From Furcasterigmium furcatum (taxonomy: Eukaryota; Ascomycota; Sordariomycetes; Glomerellales; Plectosphaerellaceae): a DNA stretch of 64,000 bases. Positions 31,505-42,322 of this stretch are shown piece by piece. A program made the position numbers and the translations under genes. Every line of letters starts with the position of its first letter. Position 1 is the stretch's first letter. The stretch covers positions 1,056,862-1,120,861 of the forward strand of contig BCIA01000004.1 in assembly GCA_001599815.1 (NCBI GenBank), in the 5' to 3' direction. Under the pieces are notes generated by a model. The model was not told where the DNA came from, searched no databases, and saw only the letters and a program-made list of their open reading frames with translations.

Positions 31505-34131
31505 ATGGAGCGGGCTGGGTCTGGGGCCAAGTCCCTCTTCCCCAAAGGACCCAGCTTCTCCTTGGATGACTTCTCTAACAAGGACTTCATCGTTCGCGAC
31601 TTCATCGACTCCCTGGCCGAGACAGCCGTACCCATCAACAGAAAGTCAGGTCCCGCACAGCAGAGCTTTGACCCGAAGCCGTTGATCCGGACCTTTGAGA
31701 GTGAGCAGCCGTCCCCCCGCCGCATCGCACCCCCCAGACATGTCTCTGACCGTCCGCCCCAGGCGCTCTTTCGCAACTCGGATCCCTATCCGAAGACCTG
31801 CAGGAGAAGGAGTCAGACCTCCTCTCTAACGTGCGCCGAGCCGAGATCCAACATGACCAGACACTCGACACCCTGGGTCGGAAACTCGACCAGTCCATGC
31901 AATCGTTCGAAGCCCTCGACCTTTCCTTGAACAACCCCAGCAGCTACTCGGACCGTGGCGGAAGGCAAGACGGCGGGGGCAACGTCGCCGTGCAGATCGG
32001 AGAGAAGCTGGAAGAGCTGGACAAGAAGAGGAGGCGCGCCCAGGATGCGAACTTTCTGATTCAGTGCTGGTTCGAGGTCAGCGAGACGGGCCGCCTGGGC
32101 TCGCTCGAGGACATCCAGAGGCAGGGCGGCGCGGACAACAAGGTCAGGTGCGCCGTGATCGCCCGCCAGCTCATGCGCATCAGCCAGCGACTCGACCCGG
32201 CGTCCTGGGGCCAGACGAACGGCGCGAGGACCAACGGCGTCACCAACGGCGTCACGGGGACCAACCGCACGCACAACACCCGCGAGGTCCTCGAGAAGTT
32301 CAGCGAGGGCCTCGAGCAGGAGCTCCTCCAGCAGTTCAATAACAGCTACCGCAAGCAGAGCTTCGACGACATGATGGAGTGCGCAAAGGTGTTGAAGGAC
32401 TTCAACGGCGGCGCGAGCGTCATCGCCGTCTTCGTCAACCAGCACCAGTTCTTCATCGACAGGGACCAGCTCATGTCGGACGAGGTGACCACCGACGGCG
32501 AGACCTGGGACCAGCTTGCGGATCCGGACTCGGATCCTCCCGGGGTCGAGCCCAGTCTTCAGTCTCTCGTGGACGAAGTCAAGATCGTCATGCAGGAGGA
32601 GTCCTTCATCATCAAGCGGGCATTCCCTTACTACGAGACGGTGTTGATCAAGTTTATTCAGAGGGTGTTCCAACAGTCGATCCAGCAACGCCTGGAGATG
32701 GTCCTGGACAAGGCCAACAGCGTCTCGTCACTGGCCTTCTTGCGATCACTACACTCGTCAAGAGCCTATATCAGCGCCTTGATCGAGGACCTCAAATCGC
32801 ACGGTCTCACAGAGCACCCCGAACCCGCGTCGGCCCAGATTTCGCAGACCCTGGACCAGCAGATGGAAGAGCTCTTCGTGCCCTACCTGGTGGGCAACTC
32901 CTACATCGAGAGGGAGAGGAAGAGCCTGGACGAGACGTACAATTCGCTGCTGTTCAAGTTCACAGCCTACCACGCCAAGCGGAAGAAGGCCCCGACGGGC
33001 TTCATGGCGTCCCTCGCGCAGCAGAGCAACCAGCTCATGTCATCCGCGAAGGATGCTTATCTCGAGCGACTCGACTCCTCGGACCTGACGCCCACGCAGA
33101 AGACGATGATGCTGCGCGTGGCCGGCCTGTCCGCCAACAGAGACAGCAAGACGGAGATCGAGGTGTCCGAGGAGGACGGCCAGCTGAGCATACAGAACGC
33201 CAAGCGCATGATCAAGTGGCTGGCGGAGAGCGTGCGCCGAACGCTGGAGCTGGGATCCCCGAGCGAGACCCCCAAGGACGTCAACATCCTGCTCAACCTC
33301 CTCGTTACCACCATGGGCCAGGTCTACGTGCAGACGGCGCTGGACGCCGCCCTCGACCAGTCCACGTCCGTCGAGAACTCCAAGACGGAGCCCGACCTCA
33401 GCTACCTCCCGTCCATCCGGCCGGCCATCACCATCGCCGCCGTCATGGACCGCTTCATCACCACCGTCCTCATCCGCCTCGCCGAGACCAATACCACGGT
33501 CCGCCGCAACATGTCCGCCCAGACGCGCACGGCCATCGAGGCCATCGAGAAGAAGACAAACGCCGTCATGAAGAGCACGATCGACGTCCTCGCCAACTGG
33601 GTCTCCCGCTCCCTCAGCACCCAGAAGAAGCTCGACTTCCGCCCCCGCGACGGCGAGCTCGACTCCCTCCAGACGGCCACGTGCCTGCAGATCAGCACGT
33701 TCCTGGCCCGCGCGTCCCTCCCCGCCGCGCAGGCCATCGACGGCCAGAACCTCGAGGTCTTCTCCTCGGAGCTCGCCGTCGCCGTGCTGCGGCTGCTCTT
33801 CGAGCACTTCAAGAAGTTCCAGGTCAACGCCACGGGCGGCCTCATGGTCACGCAGGACATATCAAAGTACGTCGCGACGCTCAAGGCCTTCGGGCCCCTG
33901 GCGCGGGAGGTCGAGCTGTCCGTCGAGCTGCTGACGGAGGTCGGGTCCATCTTCATCGTCGGTCCCGAGGCGCTGCGCGAGAAGGCGAGGACGCTGGCTG
34001 CCGGGCCCGTTGCCGGGGCGGGCTCGTCGGGCATGGGGAGGAAGCTGAACAAAGCGGACTTCCGGGCCTTTGTGCAGAGGCGTGACGATGCGTCGTCGAC
34101 GGGTATACAGAGCGTCCTGGCCGGCCTGTGA
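31505..34131 (+). CDS. SEC10: Exocyst complex subunit SEC10 (EXOC5)
   Basis: Two exons (31505-31700 and 31763-34131; intron GTGAGC..CCCAG) encode 854 residues, close to yeast Sec10. Sec10 is one of eight exocyst subunits tethering secretory vesicles to the plasma membrane, important at hyphal tips. Matching features include the N-terminal SFDPKPLIRTFE block, heptad-rich coiled coil to about residue 150 (QSFEALDLSL, GEKLEELDKKRRRAQ), the DDMMECAKVLKDFNGG segment, and the C-terminal ELAVAVLRLLFEHFKKFQ with the GGLMVTQDISKY region. A low-complexity TNG-rich insert lies between the coiled coil and the helical rods. I first considered COG5, but the order of these blocks fits Sec10. Confidence 0.9.
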
Positions 34132-34388
34132 GGGAGAGAGGGGGAAGGTGGCAGCCGCGGCTTGATGTTTTGCGAAGATACCAGCTTGGGGACGATATTT
34201 ATCCAAAATGCACCGGTGCGAGTATATTCGTGCTCGTCTTGAGTGTACGTACATAGGCCAGATGCATAATCTCCTGAACGCCGAGTTGACAACCTCGCTG
34301 AGTATGAGGAGACTACATGGCTCTTTTGATGATGAATCCTATCCATCCATTCTAAACGCCCATAAAACGCCTTGCTAGATGCAGACGC
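34132..34388. other. Convergent 3' spacer SEC10/lipase
   Basis: This 257 bp spacer lies between two stop codons on opposite strands and holds both 3' UTRs. No other feature is seen. Confidence 0.5.
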
Positions 34389-36593
34389 TCAAATATTCCG
34401 ACTACTGCTGCTGCTACTGCTGCTGCTGCCGCCGGCCTCCACGCCGGAATCCCTGGGCGACGGCGGCGTCCAGGGCTTCACGGCCTCGCATCCAACGGGG
34501 GTGCGGCAGGCGTCGCGGGCGTCGCACGTCTTCCACAGCACCTCGCGGACCTCCCTGAACACCCTGTCCGGGGCGTCCATGGCCCAGATGACGTCGAGGT
34601 GCTCGTACTCCTCGAGGACGCTCTGGTGGACGACGCGGACGTGGGGCTCCCTGCCGCGCTCGAAGCGGCGCAGGAGCTTCCGGCCGTCGACGAGGTCGTC
34701 GGCGCCGGCGACCCACAGCGCGAAGGGGGGGACGTGCTCGTCGTACCACGCCGAGAAGCCGCGGGGCTTGCTGCTGCTCGCGGCGCTGTCGGCGCTGTCG
34801 CCGCCCGAGCCGGCCTCGTCGGCGGGGAGTGCGTGCTCGCGGCCGCGGTCGTCGGTGTGGTCGGCCTGCTCCTCGGCGCGGACGCTCTCGCGCGTGGCGA
34901 GGATGCACTTGTGCCTGGCGAAGCACTCGCGGCCGAGCCACCAGCGCATGGACTCTGCGCTGACGTAGACGGGGGCGAACTGGAACATGCGGTCGCGCAG
35001 GCCGCGGTCCCAGCGGGTGTCTGACCAGTCGAAGAGGAAGGAGAAGACCTTGTAGCCCATCCAGCCGTAGAGGCGGGCGGGGAGGAGGGCGTGCCAGGTC
35101 ATCATCTGGCCGATGAAGGCGTGGATGCCGAAGACGACGCGGAACATGCCCGGGGTGATGACGCGCATGAACTTGAAGTACGCCTTGCCGATGAGCGGGC
35201 CGGCGTAGCAGGCGGGGGCGAGGGCGCAGAAGACGGTGAGCTTGTCGCCGAGGTCGGGTCTCTGCTCCTTGGCCAGGGCGACGAAGGTCTGGGTTGTGCC
35301 CTGCGAGTGGCAGACGAGGCCGATCTTATCGAAGCCGGTTTCGAAGAGGACCCTGGACGTCAGGGCCGGGAGGTCGAAGATGCCCATCTGGCGGATGTTC
35401 CACGCCCACATCCTGGGGTCTGAGTATTCGAGCAGGACGTGTTTTGGCTTGAAGCCGCAGCGGTTGTTGCCGAGCCAGACGTCGTAGCCGGACTTGCAGA
35501 GGTAGAAGGCGAGCGAGTCGTCGTCGTTGACGCAGTAGGCGCCGGCGCTCTGCAGTAGGCCGTGCATGAGGAGCACGGGGAACTTCTTTTTGCCGTTCGG
35601 GTCCTTGAGCCGCTTGCGGGACTGGGAAAAGAGATCCGGGCCCTGGTAGGTGCGCTCCTGATCGCTGAGCTTCGTGTACTCCTTGGGGTCGTAGACGTGC
35701 CACAGGTCGATGATGAAGCCGTCCTCGGTCTGCACCTGGAACTCCTCCACGTCGAGCCCGACCCGCCTGGCGTAGTACCCGGCGTCGCACACAACGGGAT
35801 CAGGGCCGCCCTCGGTGGGGACGAAGTCCTCGGAGAGCCTCTCGGCCGACGACGACCTACCGGCCTTCCACTCGGAGTCCGTCTCTTTCCGCAGGTTCTT
35901 CCTTCTCGTCTCCTCCTCATGGAACGGGCGGTCCCTGTCTGGGTTGCGGAGAGTCAACCTTAAGTATATTCTCTTGAGCGAGGGCGGGATGCTCGTGAAG
36001 ATGGCGCCGAGGACGACGATGATGAGGAAGACAAGGCTGAGGAAGAAGGACGAGATGCGCAGAATGGTGCATTGCACGTCTCGAAGGAGAGACGGCGGCC
36101 CGTACAAGGGCAATGGCGGGAACAGGGGGTTTGTGTGAGAGGGCGGCATCTGCCTGCCCAAGGAGCCACTTTGGCTCTTGTACGAGGATTTTCTCGCGTG
36201 GGAAGATGTCGTCTTGTTCTGCGACACGAGATGTTCTAGCCCGGGGCCAGGGCCGGTGTCGTCGGCTGGTAGTTTTCCATCCTGGATAGGGACTGTTTCG
36301 GTGCCATCCTCGAGGTCTTTTCTAAGGTTGTTGAGCTTATGAGCCTCGGTGAGCGGCACCCCGGGGAGCCGGTTGCCGTTGGCGGTCACGATGACGGGAT
36401 CCCGGGAGGTGATGAACTGGGCCTCGACAGCAGGATCTGTTGCCTCTCCGCCAGAATCCTTGGCTCCGTGTGAGAGCTTCTCGGCCTGGCGCGAGTAGTC
36501 GACTGCCGTGTTGGAGAGCGAGGCCTTGGAAGAACGCGATGTTCCGTTGGAGGCGCGGCTCGAAGCAGGCGAGAGCGAGGATTGGGTGCCCAT
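34389..36593 (-). CDS. Membrane-anchored AB-hydrolase lipase (steryl ester hydrolase-like)
   Basis: One exon encodes 734 residues. The layout matches the yeast Yeh1/Yeh2/Tgl1 family, which hydrolyses steryl esters at lipid droplets or the plasma membrane. Residues 1-165 are disordered, then a single membrane span lies at about 176-201. The lipase domain starts with an AB-hydrolase-associated segment (VEEFQVQTEDGFIIDLWHV, 282-300). The oxyanion motif is LLMHG (341-345), the nucleophile elbow CHSQG places serine at 430, the acid is D632 or D633 (AGADDLVDG), and the histidine is H665 (EHLDVIW). The block NDDDSLAFYLCKSGYDVWLG is typical of acid lipases. An insert of about 40 acidic and serine-rich residues (570-610) and a poly-Ser tail, encoded by a CTG/CTA-type repeat on the plus strand, are low complexity. 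Exact substrate is not shown by sequence. Confidence 0.88.
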   Translation of the reverse strand: MGTQSSLSPASSRASNGTSRSSKASLSNTAVDYSRQAEKLSHGAKDSGGEATDPAVEAQFITSRDPVIVTANGNRLPGVPLTEAHKLNNLRKDLEDGTETVPIQDGKLPADDTGPGPGLEHLVSQNKTTSSHARKSSYKSQSGSLGRQMPPSHTNPLFPPLPLYGPPSLLRDVQCTILRISSFFLSLVFLIIVVLGAIFTSIPPSLKRIYLRLTLRNPDRDRPFHEEETRRKNLRKETDSEWKAGRSSSAERLSEDFVPTEGGPDPVVCDAGYYARRVGLDVEEFQVQTEDGFIIDLWHVYDPKEYTKLSDQERTYQGPDLFSQSRKRLKDPNGKKKFPVLLMHGLLQSAGAYCVNDDDSLAFYLCKSGYDVWLGNNRCGFKPKHVLLEYSDPRMWAWNIRQMGIFDLPALTSRVLFETGFDKIGLVCHSQGTTQTFVALAKEQRPDLGDKLTVFCALAPACYAGPLIGKAYFKFMRVITPGMFRVVFGIHAFIGQMMTWHALLPARLYGWMGYKVFSFLFDWSDTRWDRGLRDRMFQFAPVYVSAESMRWWLGRECFARHKCILATRESVRAEEQADHTDDRGREHALPADEAGSGGDSADSAASSSKPRGFSAWYDEHVPPFALWVAGADDLVDGRKLLRRFERGREPHVRVVHQSVLEEYEHLDVIWAMDAPDRVFREVREVLWKTCDARDACRTPVGCEAVKPWTPPSPRDSGVEAGGSSSSSSSSSRNI

Positions 36594-37549
36594 GATGGAG
36601 CTGGGGGTGGCGAGATACGGTGCAACAGCGTCTCTTCACCGAGGCACCGTGAGCATGATGAGTCCTGAAGTGAGGCGAAGCTGGAGGTGAAATGTTGCGA
36701 TAGATAGATGAATGTGAAAGTTGTGCTTGAGAATATGACCTTTCAGGAATCCATAGAGGAAGTTGATAAGATGGATTGCATCTGTAAAATCAATCCGACA
36801 AAAAGATGATGCGAGAGGTTGTCGCGAGACCCAGGTAAGTATGTTGGTGTGGATGTGTCAAAGCTGTCAGAATGAAGTCCGCGACTCGTTGACACTGGCA
36901 GCGGAATTGGAGATGTGCAAGGATGAACCCCCTCCTACGTCATGGAAGCATGGACACTGCGCTTGGCTGGTCGCGTCGATAAGGTTGTTGGCTGGTGGCT
37001 GAAGATAAATTCTGCATTCAGGGCTCCACGTGCAATGGGCCTAAAACCTAGGTACGGGAGGTACTTACCAAGTTAAGCTTTGACATTGAAGACAACCATT
37101 CGCCTGTTGTGCCTGTCATCTTGACGAGCCCGCCCGCCTGGTGATGATGTTCATGGGATGCCACGCAACATCTGAAGTACCTATGTACTGGTATTCTCTC
37201 AGTCAGAACCAGAGTCATCGTGCACAATCACAGCTATTGCCTTTGGAGATTCTCCTTCTTCGTCTCTGCTATTATCCTGGATTGCTTCGGGAGATGGATT
37301 TGTTTTTCTTTTCTCGAACCTGAGAGATGGATGGTTTCTTGGCTCTAATTACTCCGGATGGGTTCCTGTCGCCGCCCCATGCACAACCCAGCCACCGATG
37401 CAAATAAGTGGTCAGTGCGCTCGCGTACATACACACATCCTTCCCCGGCCCGTTCCCCATCATCAAGATCGAAGTGACATGACATGACTTGGCTCGAAAC
37501 AATGTCTGAATGCTGAACACCACATGCTCCGTTGGGATCCAATGCCCTC
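36594..37549. promoter_or_regulatory. Lipase promoter region and permease 3' region
   Basis: About 956 bp between two minus-strand genes should hold the lipase leader and promoter and the permease 3' UTR. It looks more AT-rich than its surroundings. No gene is seen. Confidence 0.45.
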
Positions 37550-39001
37550 TCACCGGTCCGAAGCGATAGTGTTGGAGTTGTCGGCACACTGGAACGGGCT
37601 CCCGAAAGCCCCCGACCGGTACTGGCTGTTGATGACAACGACGGTGGCATAGCTCCCTCCGATCACCACAAACAGGCCGACGCCCAGCAGGGCGAGATGA
37701 ACCCACCAGAGCACCCTCATCTTGAGGGACCCCGTCCGCGCCCCCTTGTTCATGCAGAACCAGAGGACAGGGGGCAGGCACAGACCGAGAGGCCCGAAGC
37801 CCATGGAGCCGATGACGGACAGGAGCGAGCCGAAGAAGGGGACGCTCTCGCAGATGATCCAGGCGGCGAGGCCCGTGGCGAAGGTGATGGAGAACCACGC
37901 CGTCCAGTGCTGCCAGGTGCTCTCCGTGAGGTGGCGGGAGCGGCGCAGGAGGCGCACGAAGAGGGACTTGGCGGCCACGTGGAGGCAGATGGCCGCCGTG
38001 GCGATGAGCCCCGGGAACGCGATGCCGTAGGATACGGTCTTGATCAGGGGCCCCGCGGACCCGAGCGCCGGCGTGGCCACCCACATGCCGGCGTACCAGT
38101 ACATGACGAGGCCGATGGTCGCGATCGACGTGACGATCCACGCCATGCACACGTATACGCTCTTGAAGTAGTCGTCCTTGTTGCGCATCTCCGAGATGAC
38201 CGGCACGTAGCCCGACGTGTTGCCCGAGGAGCAGAAGATGATCACCGCGGCCTGCCACGCGGTGGCGAAGGTCGCCTGGCCCGCCGGCCAGGGGGAGAAG
38301 CCCAGGTCGAAGTCTCCCGTCTGCGGTGCCGCGGCCGGGCGGTCTCGGAGGGCGGTGGCGACGACGACGGTCAAGATGGCGACGACCAGGGAGCCGAATC
38401 CGACCCAGGCGACCCATCCGAGCCTCTCGATCTTGCGGATGCTAGCCACGGCCGAGACGATGAGGAACGAGCAGAACCCGAAGACGACGCTGCAGGTCCC
38501 GTGTCGCGTGACGGCATTCAGGGCGATAGACATGCCCATGATGGCCAGGCCCGAGCACAAGATCCACGATGTGGTGTAGAGAACTTCCGCGACCTCCTTG
38601 AGGATGGAGGCGGCCCTTTTGGAGCCCGTCATCTCCATGGTCGCGATGTAGGTGCTGTCGACGACGGTGTGGACGGAGGGATGGGCCATCTTGAAGCGGC
38701 CCTGGAGGATCGCCATGTAGGTGTTGTTGAGGCCGAAGAAGAGGATGCAGATACCGCCCGGCACCGCGCCGAGATGGTAGAGACATGTCGGCAGGGACAG
38801 GACGCCCGTCGCGAAGGTCATCTTCAGGAAGATCATGGAGGCGCGAATCCAGCCGACGGTCCTGAAGTTGATGCCTCCGGCTTCGGGATCGTTCGTGAAC
38901 ACTTCCACCTCGCCCTGGACCTCCTCTTTCGAGCCATCGAGCATCGAACCCGGAGGTTGAGCCGCAGCATTGTTGATACTGTCTCCTGCTTTCGAGTCCA
39001 T
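37550..39001 (-). CDS. Amino acid permease of the AAAP (Aa_trans) family
   Basis: One exon encodes 483 residues with roughly 11 hydrophobic spans. The N-terminal cytosolic part (about 1-45) is followed by INFRTVGWIRASMIFLKMTF and ATGVLSLPTCLYHLGAVPGG, the conserved opening of the auxin/amino acid permease family, whose best-known filamentous-fungal member is Neurospora Mtr. A central block, FCSSGNTSGYVPVISEMRNK, fits the conserved FxxxGxxxxPxIxxEM motif with an unusual serine-rich opening. The protein should import neutral or aromatic amino acids at the plasma membrane; specificity cannot be read. It lies head to head with the amidase over an 810 bp shared promoter containing HGATAR motifs, which suggests nitrogen control. 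Confidence 0.88.
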   Translation of the reverse strand: MDSKAGDSINNAAAQPPGSMLDGSKEEVQGEVEVFTNDPEAGGINFRTVGWIRASMIFLKMTFATGVLSLPTCLYHLGAVPGGICILFFGLNNTYMAILQGRFKMAHPSVHTVVDSTYIATMEMTGSKRAASILKEVAEVLYTTSWILCSGLAIMGMSIALNAVTRHGTCSVVFGFCSFLIVSAVASIRKIERLGWVAWVGFGSLVVAILTVVVATALRDRPAAAPQTGDFDLGFSPWPAGQATFATAWQAAVIIFCSSGNTSGYVPVISEMRNKDDYFKSVYVCMAWIVTSIATIGLVMYWYAGMWVATPALGSAGPLIKTVSYGIAFPGLIATAAICLHVAAKSLFVRLLRRSRHLTESTWQHWTAWFSITFATGLAAWIICESVPFFGSLLSVIGSMGFGPLGLCLPPVLWFCMNKGARTGSLKMRVLWWVHLALLGVGLFVVIGGSYATVVVINSQYRSGAFGSPFQCADNSNTIASDR

Positions 39002-39400
39002 GTTGGGTGTGTTCGGGGACAGGTGAAGATGGCTAAGTATCGAAGTGGTGCAGGCGAGTCCGTGATGCTGTAGATTCTGGTGTTCAACAACCGGGGCCTC
39101 ACCGGGCTCTTATAGTGACTGACGTGCCGGTCCTCCGCCGCCATAGGAGGCCACGGTCTCCTGAGTGATGCTCGTCTAGCGTTTCCTTGAACCAGGATCC
39201 TGGCCCAGACTAGGGCAGAGAGATACCGTCCTTGCTCAGGAGAGGTTGGAAGAGAATAGCTTGAGATAGACCGAAAGATATCCAATGCCTTTTTCTGCGG
39301 GGGTGGAGTCTACTAAGGCATGGATTTGTCCAGTCAGCCCATGAGATCCACACTCTATTCATTCTTGGCTGGCCAGCCCGGTAAATCGCTATCTTCATCA

Positions 39401-39437
39401 TTGGATCTTTGGATCTTGTAGCGGCATGTAGCGGCAT
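39401..39437. repeat. Two adjacent pairs of direct repeats
   Basis: TTGGATCT is duplicated in tandem (39401-39408 and 39409-39416), followed almost directly by a tandem pair of GTAGCGGCAT (39418-39427 and 39428-39437). Confidence 0.85.
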
Positions 39438-39540
39438 CTTTTGCGTGGACTTGCGGGGGACATGTGTGGAGCGTGAGGCTTGTTGGAGACCTCGGGGACC
39501 GCCAAGACGGGGTTGGAGAGCCCCCGCAGCACCATGTTGG

Positions 39541-39570
39541 AGACTCTTGGAGACTCTTGGGGACTCTTGT
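39541..39570. repeat. Three tandem decamers
   Basis: The unit AGACTCTTGG occurs at 39541-39550 and 39551-39560, and a third copy with two changes lies at 39561-39570. A further TTGGAGAC occurs upstream at 39483-39490. Confidence 0.85.
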
Positions 39571-39811
39571 CCGGGGACGAGATAACGACCACAGCCAGGA
39601 GCACGATATCTCGGCTTGGTAAGACGCAGGGATCACTGGGGGGCATGAGGGGCCAGCTCGGTCGTGTCTGCAGGGACTACAACGCGGGGAACATACCGGG
39701 GAGCAATATATGGCCTCGAGCTCCCCAGCGCGGGGTGAAGAGCTGGACGAAGTTGTAGTACAAGTCGCCCAAACACCACTTACCACTCGACAACACGTGC
39801 AGTATCTCAAA

Positions 39812-41567
39812 ATGACGATCATCGGAAACCCCGAGTATGTGGCTGACTCTCATTCCGTCAAACCCATTGATGCTTTCTAACCGGTCTTCCCAGAAATGCG
39901 CCCAAGCTGACCCTGGACGCGCTGCAAGCGATCCTCACCAAGGCCAACATCAAGGTGCCCGAATCACATCTCGACGACTGGCGGACGCTGCTCGGGGGGT
40001 ACGAACAAATCGCCACGAATCTCATGGCCCAGGAAGACTTCGTGCCCCTGGCAGACCTCGAAGCCTACCCTCGAAAAGACATCTCCATCCCCAAGGACGA
40101 GGTCGAGAGCGACAAGGGCGCATGGACGACCCTGTGCACCGTCACCGCGATAAACCCCACCAGCAGCCTGCTCCAGGGCCGCACTATAGCCATCAAGGAC
40201 AACATTGCCCTGGCGGGCGTGCGCTGCCTCAGCGGCATCGAGCCCTCGGCCGAGGGCCCTTGGGTGCCCAAGATCGATGCCACCGTCGTCACGCGCGTCC
40301 TGGATGCCGGGGCCCGCATCATCGGAAAGTCCACCTGCGAGAACAACTGCATGGAGCCGACGTCTGACACCTCCTGCACCGGCGTTGTGCATAATGTGTA
40401 CGGAGACGGGTACTCGTGTGGCGGCTCGAGCAGCGGCTCGGGTAGGGTCATCGCTTCTGGCGCGGCCGACCTGGCTCTGGGTTGCGATCAGGGCGGGTGA
40501 GTGTTTCTTCTTGGGCTTTACTGGAAACAAGCACCTGAAACTGACACACTGGCCTTAGATCCGTGAGAATCCCCGCCTCATTTTGCGGTATTGTTGGCCT
40601 GAAGCCGACCTGGGGGCTGGTTCCCTATTCCGGCATCCTCGGACTCCACGCCGAGATCGACCACTGCGGTCCGATGGCCAGGAACGTCGCCGATACCGCC
40701 CTCCTGCTGGAAGCCATCGCAGGTCCCGACGGCATGGACGACCGTCAGCCCAGCAGTATCCCCGATGCCCAGCTCGCATTCTCTTCCTCCCTGGCGTCGT
40801 TTCTGGCTTCCGCGCCGAGCGACAAGCCGCTCGCGGGATTCAAGATTGGCGTCCTGAAGGAAGGCTTCGAGATCGGTGTCATGGACCCCAACATTGAAAG
40901 CGCTGTACGTTCCGCTGCTAAAGATCTGGCCGCGCTAGGGGCCGAGGTCGTCGAGGTCTCCCTCCCCGACCACCACTCCCTCGGGGACGCCTGGACCTGC
41001 ACCCTGCCGCTGGCAGGCACCCGCGACGGCCTGCTGGGCGACAAGACCGGCCGAAAGGAGCTCTATATGACCGAGCGCGCGGCCGGACCGAACAAGACCG
41101 CCTCCCAGGAGCAGTTCGATGCCTGGAGCACCGGCGGGCAAAACCTCTACCTCCGCTGCGTCCTGACCCAGGACAGGTTCGGCTCGGTCCTGCACGCCAA
41201 GGCGGGAAACCTGATCCGCAAGTACAGGCAGGCTTACGACGTGGCGCTGGCCTCGCTGGATGCCATCGTGATGCCCACCCTCCCCGTGGCCGCGCCGAGG
41301 AATTTCGTCGAGGGCGACGAGGCCGGGCCCCTGGAGAGGATGATGCGCATGGCGGGCATCCTTCACAATACGGCGCCATTTGATTCAACGGGACACCCTG
41401 CTATCAGCATACCCGTGGGATTTGTGCCTGCATCGGACGACGGGTCGGTGAAGCTGCCGGCAGGATTGCAGATTGTGTGCAAGCACTTCGACGACTTGAC
41501 ATGTTTGAAGATCGGGGCAGCTTTTGAGCGGGCCAAGGACTGGAAGTCTCTGTACTTTGGATGTTAG
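39812..41567 (+). CDS. Amidase-signature family amidase
   Basis: Three exons (39812-39834, 39894-40496, 40559-41567) encode 544 residues; the 23 nt first exon is needed to give an ATG, and its intron (GTATGT..CCCAG) contains CTAAC. The Ser-cisSer-Lys triad is clear: K109 in IAIKDN, cis-Ser S186 in the GGSSSGSG loop, and nucleophile S210 in CDQGGSVRIPA. The 24-residue S186-S210 gap equals that of fatty acid amide hydrolase. The second intron splits the GGS nucleophile motif. The enzyme hydrolyses amides to acid and ammonia; the substrate is unknown. It diverges from an amino acid permease, consistent with a nitrogen-scavenging role (inference). No signal peptide is seen, so it is probably cytosolic. 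Confidence 0.9.
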
Positions 41568-42322
41568 AAATATTCTTAAAACAAGTCGAGAATCCATCTG
41601 CGGGCGGTCCCCAGAGACTATCCTGGCCTACCCTACCCGTAAAATTGAACCGTCGACGTATGACTCTCGCATAGTGTCTAGTATCCGAGATAACGTAGGC
41701 ATGTGATGTTCATTGTTCTCATGATAGCCCAGCGTCAACCAGTGTACCGGCCTGCGCAGCTCACAGACTGACAATGCCACATGGAGACGGAGACATGGCC
41801 GTCTATCATCCGAACCATTCCCGTACTCGAGCGCAATGTCCCTGGCTTTCGGGGCTGAAGACTTCGCTTAACCTCTTCCTCGAGACTCGGGCATGGTGGC
41901 GAGTCATGAGTGTTCAGCCTGTTCATCCAGAAGGGAGGGTCTTCCCAGGCCAGATGAGAATATCCGGCAGCGATTTGGACATTGAGAAGGGCGCTCTTCG
42001 AGTCGCCACATCGGCCATCCATGTCGGTACCTCGAGACCCGCCGTACTGGGGTGCTGTAGGGTCGTCTTGGCATGTCGGGGTACCCCAATACAGTGGGCA
42101 CCCGGCTCTCCATCACGCGAGGCGATCGTGTCAGCGAATGTTCCCCCGTGTCCAGCTTGCTGATAAGCTAGCAGCATCGAGTGCGCGGCCAAGGTAAGGC
42201 TGAGTTGATTGGCGAACTCGGAAAAGTCGGGCTCGGACAGGATAGAACACCGTCCCTCCTCTCAGCCGAGGTGCTGCTCTCGGCTTGCTGCCACGGCCGT
42301 CATCGCTCAGGTGATTACCGTG
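41568..42322. other. Convergent 3' spacer, amidase/transcription factor
   Basis: About 755 bp between two stop codons on opposite strands. Only chance frames are present; no RNA gene is recognised. Confidence 0.45.

Larger units (their letters stand above)
39002..39811. promoter_or_regulatory. Shared permease/amidase promoter with HGATAR motifs
   Basis: This 810 bp divergent promoter holds three HGATAR motifs that could bind AreA/Nit2-type GATA factors: AGATAG at 39264-39269, AGATAG on the minus strand at 39389-39394, and AGATAA at 39580-39585. It also carries three sets of short direct repeats between 39401 and 39570. The motifs are read directly; their function is inference. Confidence 0.5.

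Noticed and set aside
31505..34131. COG5 as an alternative identity for SEC10
   Set aside because: The SFDPKPLI block, the early coiled coil and the C-terminal LLFEHFKKFQ segment fit Sec10/EXOC5 in order and spacing.
37532..39073. 513-codon plus-strand frame opposite the amino acid permease
   Set aside because: It is the antisense shadow of a clear membrane transporter: Asp/Gly/Arg-rich, no domain, and no independent start context.
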